Shown: positions 1 through 5,869 of the stretch, piece by piece
Layout of the letters: each line of letters starts with the position of its first letter
How positions within the stretch are numbered: position 1 is the first letter of the stretch
From: CAZJPS01 sp964548055
Lineage (GTDB): Bacteria; Patescibacteriota; Gracilibacteria; Peribacterales; Peribacteraceae
Length of the DNA stretch: 10,311 bases
Assembly (NCBI GenBank): GCA_964548055.1
Contig: CAZJPS010000043.1
Coordinates: forward strand, 1 to 10,311
Direction: 5' to 3'
Made by a program: the position numbers and the translations under genes
The notes under the pieces: model-generated
Database searches by the model: none
What the model saw: the letters and a program-made list of their open reading frames with translations, nothing else
What the model was told of the DNA's origin: nothing

Positions 1-780
1 CCGTATACGGAACAATTTAATACGAGGTGTAGAGAAGCGGGGACAGGAGTGCATTTGGCTCCTGTGGAACTGTACCGTCAATTTATGCAGAGCGAAGGGT
101 TTCCAGATGATCGTATTTTTGTGGTGGGAAATTCTGTGGTTGATGCAACTGAAGAAGCGCTGCGGAATGCAAAAAATTCGAAAATCTTTGATAAATATCC
201 AGTGCTTGCAGATGGGGACTTTGTGCGTTTTTGCATTCATCGCAGGGAAAACTGCATGTCGGAAAAACGTTTCCGATCTATTTATGATGCGATGAAGAGC
301 CTGATTGAGGAAGATCGAAAGGTACTTCTTATTACCATGTTCCAAACCGAAGCAGCGTTTGATCGATATGGTTTGCGCGATGAGATTCAATCACTTGCAA
401 AAAAGCACAAGAACTTCGTGTTATCGCCCGTGTGGGCAGAGTACACCGATGTGATTGCCGCGATGAATAAAGCGGCTGTATGTGCCACAGATTCTGGTTC
501 TATGCAGGAGGAAATGAACGTGCTGGGTGTTCCGTGCGTTACCCTCCGTTTTGGCTCCGATCGTAGCGAATCAATCATGTGTGGTGGCAATATCATTGCA
601 CCACCTACCGATGCAGCCACCATCAAATCCCTTATCGAATTTGCATGGGATAATAAGGACATGCGCAAAGCTCCTAAAATCTACGGAAACGACGTGAGCG
701 CGAAGTGTATTGATGTTGTGGAAAAGGTACTGAAGACGGGAGAAATATTCCGCACAGAAGAGGAAAGAGTAGGGCTATAA
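1..780 (+). CDS. UDP-N-acetylglucosamine 2-epimerase family protein, 5' truncated by window edge
   Basis: The reading frame is open from base 1, so the start lies outside the window; the GTG at 49 is internal. About 259 residues are visible, the C-terminal two thirds of a roughly 370-residue family. Family-type segments in order are an HLAP-type segment just after base 49 (usual form LFAPT), the VVGNSVVDA strand-loop near 121-147, HRREN at 238-252 (the family's THRREN), and TDSGSMQEE at 487-513, followed by the LGVPCVTLR stretch (usual form TDSGGxQEE). These belong to the GT-B fold UDP-GlcNAc 2-epimerases (WecB/MnaA type), which interconvert UDP-GlcNAc and UDP-ManNAc in the cytoplasm for surface polysaccharide synthesis. 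The second Gly of TDSGG is Ser here, so a variant substrate is possible. It ends in TAA 7 nt before the O-antigen ligase gene, consistent with one polysaccharide locus. Confidence 0.88.
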   Translation, partial: PYTEQFNTRCREAGTGVHLAPVELYRQFMQSEGFPDDRIFVVGNSVVDATEEALRNAKNSKIFDKYPVLADGDFVRFCIHRRENCMSEKRFRSIYDAMKSLIEEDRKVLLITMFQTEAAFDRYGLRDEIQSLAKKHKNFVLSPVWAEYTDVIAAMNKAAVCATDSGSMQEEMNVLGVPCVTLRFGSDRSESIMCGGNIIAPPTDAATIKSLIEFAWDNKDMRKAPKIYGNDVSAKCIDVVEKVLKTGEIFRTEEERVGL

Positions 781-781
781 T
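776..781 (+). promoter_or_regulatory. Candidate -10 element of the O-antigen ligase gene
   Basis: A perfect TATAAT overlaps the TAA stop of the epimerase gene and lies 6 nt before the GTG start at 788. No convincing -35 is seen at 16-18 nt upstream. If used, transcription would begin at or next to the start codon, giving a leaderless mRNA. Confidence 0.4.
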
Positions 782-787
782 CAGATC

Positions 788-2254
788 GTGATCCGCTCCC
801 TCCGCGAATACCTTTCGCTCATCCTCATCGCCCTGCTGCCATTTCATGCTTTTTTGGTGACAGTAGTAACAAAAGTGATTGCAGGACCGGATCATGCACC
901 TTTGGGAGTATTGGCATTTTGGAAAGAGCTTCTTCTTTTGATTATTCTAGTTATAGCTTTTATTGAACTTATTCAGCAAAAGTTGAAAGTTGAGAGTGGA
1001 AAGTGGACAGTTATGAGGTTTCACTGGGACTGGATCGATTTGTGTATTGCTGGATTAATTTTTCTTGCAGTAATTGTTTCAACTCTCAACTTTCCACTTT
1101 CCACTTTCCACTTACTTCTTGGTTTCAAATACGATTTCCTCCCCCTCGTCGCCTTTCTTCTTGTGCGGCGTGTGCCGTGGTCAGAACTGTTCATACAGCG
1201 TGTATTCAAAGTTGTCATCGTGAGCGCAGTCATCATTGTTCTTTACGGTCTTCTCAGTTTGATCCTTCCTGCTTCATTCTTTAGAGCACTTGGATACTCC
1301 GATCTTCATTCCCTTTATGTCCCTGGAGGCCCCTTGGCCCCTTTTCAGCAGATTGGAGGAGGGATGATCCGGAGGATGCAAAGCGTGATGAGTGGGCCAA
1401 ACCAGTTGGGGATATGGTTGCTGATTCCTCTTTCTATACTTGCTGCTCAAGCGGTAAGCGGTAAGCGATTAGCGATAAGTAGTTTTAATAAGCTAGCCGC
1501 TCACCGATCACCGCTCATTGCCGTTCTAGTGTTGGTAGGTATCCTCTTCACTTTTTCTAGAGCAGCGTGGATTTCCGCCGCCGTCATTCTTTTGATTGCT
1601 GCATGGATGAAAGTGCCGAAGGATTTTCGGGTTTCATTCTTTCTTTCGCTCGGTGCGTTTATAGGCACAACGGTTATCGCCCTAGCTGTATTTGCTCCAA
1701 ATATTTTACTACGCACTGCTTCTTCGCGTGATCACATTGCGCGGCCTCTGGAAGCGATTCAGGTGATGATTGCGCATCCGTTTGGTCTTGGGCTTGGAAG
1801 CGCGGGGCCTGCTAGTAATAGAACGAGTGACGCGTGTGTATATTTGGAAACAGGAGAGGATTCTTCGTGGGCATTGGATCATGCTGATTTATGCGTGTTT
1901 GTAGGTTCTACTCAGGTGCAACCCCTTGATCGCGAATGCAAATGTCCGTTCCTTCCAGAAAACGGGTATCTACAGATAGGCGTAGAATTGGGAGTGATTG
2001 GGTTTGTGCTTTATATCACTCTGATAGTACTTATTGTTCGTTTGTTCGTTTCTCGTTTCTCGTTATCTCCTCTTAATATTGCTGTCACGTTCGCATTCTT
2101 GGGGGTGAGTATCGCTTCACTCTTTTTGCACGCGTGGGAGGAGAGTGCCACTGCATATTCTGTGTGGGTTATAAGCGCAATGACACTTTTTAAGCCCTCT
2201 TTTCCAATCGAGGAGGAGCAGGCACTTTCAAGCCTTCCCAAATTTCGGGAATAA
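788..2254 (+). CDS. O-antigen ligase / Wzy-type polymerase, polytopic membrane protein
   Basis: A 488-residue protein with about ten or more hydrophobic segments, starting at the first residues (LILIALLPF) and ending near residue 467. Family-like landmarks are PNQLGIW (204-210), TFSRAAW (255-261, the Wzy_C SRxxW-type motif), HPFGLGLGSAG (330-340) and ENGYLQIGVELGVIG (391-405, usual form HNxxLQ). The family transfers or polymerises undecaprenyl-linked glycans at the outer face of the membrane. The large loop at 341-390 precedes ENGYLQ and carries four Cys (350, 369, 384, 386), possibly disulfide-bonded if it is extracytoplasmic. The start is GTG, 7 nt after the epimerase stop; a perfect TATAAT (776-781) sits 6 nt upstream, so the gene may also have its own leaderless transcript. 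Loop segments at about 65-76, 97-110, 221-232, 235-246 and 416-427 are encoded by heptanucleotide arrays. The exact role (ligase or polymerase) cannot be decided from sequence. Confidence 0.85.
   Translation: MIRSLREYLSLILIALLPFHAFLVTVVTKVIAGPDHAPLGVLAFWKELLLLIILVIAFIELIQQKLKVESGKWTVMRFHWDWIDLCIAGLIFLAVIVSTLNFPLSTFHLLLGFKYDFLPLVAFLLVRRVPWSELFIQRVFKVVIVSAVIIVLYGLLSLILPASFFRALGYSDLHSLYVPGGPLAPFQQIGGGMIRRMQSVMSGPNQLGIWLLIPLSILAAQAVSGKRLAISSFNKLAAHRSPLIAVLVLVGILFTFSRAAWISAAVILLIAAWMKVPKDFRVSFFLSLGAFIGTTVIALAVFAPNILLRTASSRDHIARPLEAIQVMIAHPFGLGLGSAGPASNRTSDACVYLETGEDSSWALDHADLCVFVGSTQVQPLDRECKCPFLPENGYLQIGVELGVIGFVLYITLIVLIVRLFVSRFSLSPLNIAVTFAFLGVSIASLFLHAWEESATAYSVWVISAMTLFKPSFPIEEEQALSSLPKFRE
981..1015 (+). 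repeat. Heptanucleotide array A inside the O-antigen ligase gene
   Basis: Five consecutive 7-nt units read directly: AGTTGAA, AGTTGAG, AGTGGAA, AGTGGAC, AGTTATG. They encode the hydrophilic loop KVESGKW between two membrane segments. The array is the approximate reverse complement of array B about 60 nt downstream; a 13-nt core (GAAAGTTGAGAGT) matches exactly in inverted orientation. Confidence 0.8.
1077..1118 (+). repeat. Heptanucleotide array B, inverted partner of array A
   Basis: Six 7-nt units: TTTCAAC, TCTCAAC, three copies of TTTCCAC, then TTACTTC. Inverted relative to array A, so the two could pair as a long imperfect stem in mRNA or single-stranded DNA. It encodes STLNFPLSTFHLL at the end of a membrane segment. 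Confidence 0.8.
1449..1483 (+). repeat. Heptanucleotide array C inside the O-antigen ligase gene
   Basis: Five 7-nt units: AAGCGGT, AAGCGGT, AAGCGAT, TAGCGAT, AAGTAGT. The unit sequence differs from arrays A and B, but the period is again 7. It encodes the loop SGKRLAISS. Confidence 0.75.
1490..1524 (+). repeat. Heptanucleotide array D, inverted partner of array C
   Basis: Units AAGCTAG, CCGCTCA, CCGATCA, CCGCTCA, TTGCCGT. The reverse complement (TGAGCGG, TGATCGG) resembles the array C unit AAGCGGT. Only 6 nt separate arrays C and D, so a hairpin is possible. Confidence 0.65.
2034..2069 (+). repeat. Heptanucleotide array E inside the O-antigen ligase gene
   Basis: Units TTGTTCG, TTTGTTCG (one extra base), TTTCTCG, TTTCTCG, TTATCTC. 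It encodes VRLFVSRFSLS in a loop near the C-terminus. No inverted partner was found nearby. Confidence 0.65.
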
Positions 2255-2615
2255 GTCCTGCTTGAAGCAGCCATTCTTTCATAATAAGTCCTTGGACAGG
2301 AACATTGGCTATTGTGCATACCGCTTTTGGTCCCGCCCATCCCATAACATTCATGACATGAGAGTAAAAGATTCTTCTCCAGTAGAATAGTTGTTGCATA
2401 AGATATGGCTCCACCCATTCCGTTTCTATAATTGCGCGCATCTGGAGATCCAAAGGCCATGAAAAAATCATTTGTTCGGCAGTATTTACCCTCGCTTGTA
2501 CTACTGCAAAAGCACGCTCGCTTTGAGACGCATTTCCGTCCCAATAGGGTTTTAAAACACGTTCTTGAAAAGCTGGTAAGGAGCACTGTTCTCCTAATTG
2601 AACGCTTGTGCGCAT
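2190..2615 (-). CDS. Hypothetical protein, same frame as the upstream kinase-like gene
   Basis: A 141-residue ORF from ATG at 2615 to TAA at 2190. I do not recognise the family. It is rich in Trp, Gln and hydrophobic residues (WVEPYLMQQLFYWRRIF, then MGWAGPKAVCTIANVPV), looks mostly helical, and shows no clear signal peptide. The frame is open without a stop back to 2654, immediately after the TGA (2655-2657) of the kinase-like gene and in the same frame; the 13 codons before the ATG read like coding sequence (SILDTLRAEA) but contain no ATG, GTG or TTG. No TANNNT element lies 6-10 nt before the ATG, unlike the other genes here. It may be a separate coupled gene or the C-terminal part of the upstream protein cut off by a nonsense codon. 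Its last 65 bp overlap the O-antigen ligase gene tail to tail. Confidence 0.5.
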   Translation of the reverse strand: MRTSVQLGEQCSLPAFQERVLKPYWDGNASQSERAFAVVQARVNTAEQMIFSWPLDLQMRAIIETEWVEPYLMQQLFYWRRIFYSHVMNVMGWAGPKAVCTIANVPVQGLIMKEWLLQAGLIPEIWEGLKVPAPPRLEKRA

Positions 2616-2654
2616 CGCCTCTGCTCGGAGCGTATCAAGAATAGATGGTAGCTT

Positions 2655-3770
2655 TCACCTTTTCTGTTTATTGGTCAATATTGTAACTAAGTCATCAGTG
2701 TTTTTCTGTTCATGATCAGCAAATTCTGGTGTAGGGGTTTTTTGAGAAGGATGAAGAAGTCTATGAGTTTCGTTGTAAAATTTCTCCCACGGGAATGTAA
2801 TTTTTCCTCTTTCAAAGTCTTTTGGTAAGACATGTACACGTTCCTCTATTCCAAGAAGCACTGCCATCCCATTAATGGAACGTGCAAAATTGAACAGATT
2901 AAGCAAAAGGCAGCATGTTTCGCCGGTCAGTCCATAGTCTATGTAAGACTGCACGATAGTCTGTGCATTTTTCATTGCTTTGGCGGTTTCTAGTGGCAAC
3001 AGTGGATCCACAAGCTTGTATTTCCACTCGCCGTTTTCACGGAAAAAAATGATATTATTGTTTCCAATTGTATCCACAATTTCTCCTGTTTCTCGGAACA
3101 TTCGGATGCAACGCTGTACAAAATCTTTCAGCATCTCTTTGCACTGCGGATTTTTTTGAGATTCGTCTAAGAGGTTTCTTACATCATCCGATATCTGCTC
3201 AGTAAAAAAGGTATCCATTTCACATGGAATTGTTGTATCGGTCAGAAGTGAATCACTCATCTGTGCGTATGCATTGAGGAATTCTTGAGAGCTATCTTCA
3301 CGTTCGATTTCGCAGTATTGAGTTCTAAAACAGTATGTTGAGTTTTTATGAGCGAGTATTTGTGGGACGGCAAGTTGTGTTGCCATAGGAAAGCTATTGC
3401 GCGGGTCTGCTTTCACAGAAAAATGATGTACATGTGCAATATTTTTGTGAGGAAAGTATTCTCCTAAAAGGGCTTGCCGTTTTCTTTCTTCTTGAACAGT
3501 CTGCTCAGTTCTTTCCCTTGGAAGGACCGTTCCTTGTTTATCAATTTTTACAATCAATTTGCTCGTCTTTGTGTTCGATTTTGCTGTCCGTATCCGTCGA
3601 TACACCTCCTGGGCGCCCCCCTCCGTAAGATATCCAAAGTTCCGTAAACGTCTTCTAAAAGCATCTGCAATTCTAGCAAGAGAAGACGTTGGTTTGAGCA
3701 ACTGATGCTTTGTACGTTCCTGCTCGGGGCCACTGCCTCCTAGGTGTTTGGTGGGAGAGGTACTGTCCAC
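2655..3770 (-). CDS. Divergent protein-kinase-like fold protein
   Basis: I do not recognise a named family, but kinase-type landmarks appear in the right order (numbering from GTG 3770, 371 residues). They are a glycine-rich loop EGGAQEVYR (50-58), LIVKID with Lys75 as the VAIK lysine, a Glu in EERKRQALL near 95 for helix C, DTIGNNNII (233-241) as a catalytic-loop-like Asp-x4/5-Asn, and KLVDP (253-257) with Asp255 in the DFG position. This resembles aminoglycoside-phosphotransferase or YrbL-type atypical kinases more than classical Ser/Thr kinases. Substrate unknown; no membrane segment is seen. The polar tail ends at TGA. I prefer the GTG start because TATAAT lies 9 nt upstream with a -35 17 bp further; an in-frame ATG at 3836 would add 22 residues but has no such signal. 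It is divergent from guaA. Confidence 0.7.
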   Translation of the reverse strand: MDSTSPTKHLGGSGPEQERTKHQLLKPTSSLARIADAFRRRLRNFGYLTEGGAQEVYRRIRTAKSNTKTSKLIVKIDKQGTVLPRERTEQTVQEERKRQALLGEYFPHKNIAHVHHFSVKADPRNSFPMATQLAVPQILAHKNSTYCFRTQYCEIEREDSSQEFLNAYAQMSDSLLTDTTIPCEMDTFFTEQISDDVRNLLDESQKNPQCKEMLKDFVQRCIRMFRETGEIVDTIGNNNIIFFRENGEWKYKLVDPLLPLETAKAMKNAQTIVQSYIDYGLTGETCCLLLNLFNFARSINGMAVLLGIEERVHVLPKDFERGKITFPWEKFYNETHRLLHPSQKTPTPEFADHEQKNTDDLVTILTNKQKR

Positions 3771-3779
3771 AATATATAC

Positions 3780-3808
3780 ATTATACAACATTTCTGTATT
3801 ATCAACAA
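3780..3808 (-). promoter_or_regulatory. Promoter of the kinase-like gene
   Basis: On the minus strand, TTGTTG (3808-3803), a 17-bp spacer and a perfect TATAAT (3785-3780), followed 9 nt later by the GTG at 3770. Expected transcription would start within a few bases of that GTG, and this is the main reason for preferring it over ATG 3836. Confidence 0.5.
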
Positions 3809-3901
3809 TACCCGAATGGGCTTGATTCTTCTGCATACTGAAAGCATTTACATTTTTACTACTGGAGTCAAAGAAAACTCTGTTTCCAATCTGTTTTGCG
3901 C

Positions 3902-3907
3902 TACAGT
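3902..3907 (+). promoter_or_regulatory. Candidate -10 element of guaA
   Basis: TACAGT lies 6 nt before the ATG at 3914, with no Shine-Dalgarno sequence in the intervening bases and no convincing -35. It fits the leaderless pattern of the other genes. It argues for ATG 3914 over the in-frame TTG at 3896, which is upstream of this hexamer. Confidence 0.35.
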
Positions 3908-3913
3908 ATCCGC

Positions 3914-5779
3914 ATGCTTCACCCTGGATCCATCGTCATATTGGACTGTGGGGGGCAGTATGCCCATTTGATTGCGAATAGGGTGCGGAGATTGGGAGCG
4001 TATTCGGAAATACGGGTAGCGGAAACATCAGCAAAGGAATTACAGGGTGCTGCGGGGATCATTCTTTCGGGTGGGCCACAGAGTGTGTACGACAAAGGAA
4101 GTCCTCAGGCTGATCCGGATATTGTGAAAATGGGCATTCCAATCTTGGGACTCTGCTACGGACATCAGTGGCTTGCACATGCGTTGGGAGGCAAAGTGGA
4201 GCCCGGAAAAACAAAGGAATATGGGCACGCGCCTATCGAAATTTTACATGCGGGGAAGCTCTTCAAAGGTCTCCCCAAAAAACTTTCTGTATGGATGTCG
4301 CACGGGGATGAAGTAACAAAACTTCCCGAGGGATTTGTACACACTGCACAGTCTCCAGATTGTCTGCTTGCAGGAATGGCAGATGAAAAACGGCACATCT
4401 ATGGTGTGCAGTTTCACGTAGAGGTAGCACATACCGAACACGGCATGGACATGCTGCAGCATTTTGTAGAACTGTGTGAACCTTCACCTTGGTCCATCGA
4501 TAGTTTTGCGGAGCATGTGGGGGAGCAGGTGAAGAAAGAAGTGGGGGATAAGAAAGTCTTCATGCTTGTATCCGGAGGGGTGGATTCCACCGTCGCGTTC
4601 ACACTGCTCAATAAAGTGTTGGGTTCTAAGCGCGTGCAAGGATTGCTTGTGGATACCGGCCTCATGCGCAAGAACGAAGTGGCGCTTATCCAGTCTGCCT
4701 TTCAAAAATTGGGTATCGACAATCTGCACGTGGAAGATGCATCGGATGAATTTTTTGCAAATTTGAAAGGTGTATATGAACCAGAAGAAAAGCGGAAAAT
4801 TATTGGTGATACCTTCCTCGCTGTGCAAAAACGTGTGAGTAAAGGAATGGGATTCCAGGTGGAGGGGCCTGCCAGCCGTAGTGCAGCCGCCGATGGAAAT
4901 AATGCCCTCCTTCGCCAAGGCTACGGCGGGCAACCTCCGCTGCGCGAAGGTTGGATGCTGGGTCAGGGCACTATTTATCCAGACACGATCGAAACAGGAG
5001 GCACTAAGCATGCTGATCGTATCAAGACACATCACAATAGAGTGGATGCCATTCAGAAAATGATGGAGAAAGGACTTGTGGTAGAACCTCTGAAGGAACT
5101 TTATAAAGATGAAGTGCGTACACTCGGCGAAGAACTCGGTCTTCCGCACGAACTTGTGTGGCGTCATCCATTTCCAGGTCCAGGTTTAGGCGTGCGTATT
5201 CTGTGTGCCGCGTCTCCCGAGCCTTCCAATCACTCTGATATTAATTTGCCTGTTGCTCACGCGGTGCTTCCAGTGAAATCCGTTGGTGTGCAGGGTGATG
5301 GACGCACGTACCGCCACGCACTCGCACTGTTTTCGGATCGTCCGCACCACATCACCGAAGATTTTCTGCATTTTGCGACATTGATTCCCAATACGAATCC
5401 AGCGTTCAGCCGTGTGCTCCTCTGCACATCACGTCCAGACGTTCCAAAGTTCGAATTCACAGCTGGATATCTCACTCGTGAGCGTGCGGATCTTCTGCGC
5501 GAAGCCGACAGTGTGATTCAGGAAGAAATGGAAGCTGCGAATCTGCAAAAAGATATCTGGCAATTCCCCGTCGTGTTACTTCCATTTGGAGTACACAAAG
5601 GAGGCCAATCTATCGTGCTCCGGCCCATCGCCTCCACCGATGCGATGACGGCAAATGCAGTGGCCATTCCAGAAAAAGTTCTACAAAAAATGACGGAGCG
5701 AGTGATGGAAATATCAGGTATTGATCTGGTGTTTATTGATCTGACGAATAAGCCACCGGCGACGATTGAGTGGGAGTAG
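3914..5779 (+). CDS. guaA: GMP synthase (glutamine-hydrolysing), long human-type form with in-frame insertion
   Basis: Converts XMP, ATP and glutamine to GMP in the cytoplasm, the last step of de novo guanine nucleotide synthesis. 621 residues from ATG 3914. The class I glutamine amidotransferase domain has SGGP (52-55), nucleophile Cys81 in GLCYGHQ, and His168/Glu170 in FHVEV (Val replaces the usual Pro). The ATP pyrophosphatase domain has the P-loop SGGVDS (220-225), EEKRKIIGDTF (291-301), GQGTIYPDTIE (350-360) and HPFPGPGLGVRI (418-429). The C-terminus keeps LPVKSVGVQGDGRTY (452-466) and ends KPPATIEWE, but about 90 residues separate GDGRTY from the SIVLRPI..DAMT strand; in E. coli GuaA these are nearly adjacent. 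The human enzyme has a comparable, recognisably similar extra segment. Residues 319-346 are a 28-residue insertion between VEG and WMLGQG, encoded by a hairpin-forming element. All active-site motifs are intact, so the enzyme is probably functional. Confidence 0.95.
   Translation: MLHPGSIVILDCGGQYAHLIANRVRRLGAYSEIRVAETSAKELQGAAGIILSGGPQSVYDKGSPQADPDIVKMGIPILGLCYGHQWLAHALGGKVEPGKTKEYGHAPIEILHAGKLFKGLPKKLSVWMSHGDEVTKLPEGFVHTAQSPDCLLAGMADEKRHIYGVQFHVEVAHTEHGMDMLQHFVELCEPSPWSIDSFAEHVGEQVKKEVGDKKVFMLVSGGVDSTVAFTLLNKVLGSKRVQGLLVDTGLMRKNEVALIQSAFQKLGIDNLHVEDASDEFFANLKGVYEPEEKRKIIGDTFLAVQKRVSKGMGFQVEGPASRSAAADGNNALLRQGYGGQPPLREGWMLGQGTIYPDTIETGGTKHADRIKTHHNRVDAIQKMMEKGLVVEPLKELYKDEVRTLGEELGLPHELVWRHPFPGPGLGVRILCAASPEPSNHSDINLPVAHAVLPVKSVGVQGDGRTYRHALALFSDRPHHITEDFLHFATLIPNTNPAFSRVLLCTSRPDVPKFEFTAGYLTRERADLLREADSVIQEEMEAANLQKDIWQFPVVLLPFGVHKGGQSIVLRPIASTDAMTANAVAIPEKVLQKMTERVMEISGIDLVFIDLTNKPPATIEWE
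4868..4951 (+). repeat. In-frame hairpin element inserted in guaA
   Basis: These 84 nt (28 codons) have no counterpart in the GMP synthases I can recall and interrupt VEG-WMLGQGTIYPD. The element contains the inverted pair CCTTCGC (4909-4915) and GCGAAGG (4944-4950), with inner stems CGCC/GGCG and TGCC/GGCA. It encodes LLRQGYGGQPPLREG. From memory, similar peptides (LRQGYGGQ, or SFAKATAGK in another frame, which is also readable here) recur in unrelated CPR proteins, suggesting a dispersed palindromic element. That recollection is unverified. Confidence 0.7.
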
Positions 5780-5810
5780 CCCATGTGCAAGACGGCGCTT
5801 AGAAATGTAG

Positions 5811-5833
5811 TGTTATGCTAACAGAAGTTTTTT
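5811..5833 (+). terminator. Weak candidate intrinsic terminator after guaA
   Basis: TGTTA, loop TGC, TAACA forms a 5-bp AT-rich stem, followed after GAAG by six T. The position after the guaA stop fits, but the stem is short and weak, so this is tentative. Confidence 0.25.
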
Positions 5834-5859
5834 GCATATTAGTAATATTATTGTATAAT
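5831..5859 (+). promoter_or_regulatory. Promoter of the HEAT/kinase-like gene
   Basis: TTTGCA (5831-5836), a 17-bp spacer and a perfect TATAAT (5854-5859) in AT-rich DNA. The ATG at 5870 follows after 10 nt, so the leader would be only a few bases long and there is no Shine-Dalgarno sequence. This is the best sigma-70-type promoter in the window. Confidence 0.6.
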
Positions 5860-5869
5860 ATAAATACAA

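Noticed and set aside
981..1524. Repeat arrays in the ligase gene as a CRISPR array
   Set aside because: Units are 7 nt and contiguous, with no spacers and no cas genes, inside an open coding frame.
2011..2586. A 191-codon minus-strand frame overlapping the ligase 3' end and the 141-codon ORF
   Set aside because: It competes with the better-composed ORF at 2190-2615 and has a translation rich in Cys and Ser. The 2190-2615 frame is preferred because it continues the kinase-like gene's frame.
2655..2657. UGA read as glycine (the Gracilibacteria/SR1 code) to join the two minus-strand ORFs
   Set aside because: The other long genes, including the 621- and 654-codon ones, contain no in-frame TGA and use ordinary Gly codons, so a reassigned code is unlikely; a local nonsense or readthrough event remains open.
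3896..3913. TTG start for guaA giving six extra residues
   Set aside because: A rare start codon upstream of the likely -10 hexamer; ATG at 3914 is better placed before the first beta strand (SIVILDCGGQY).
4484..5167. A 227-codon open frame on the minus strand opposite guaA
   Set aside because: It is fully antisense to conserved GMP synthase motifs, its translation is rich in Cys, His and Phe with no domain pattern, and codon constraint on guaA explains the opening.
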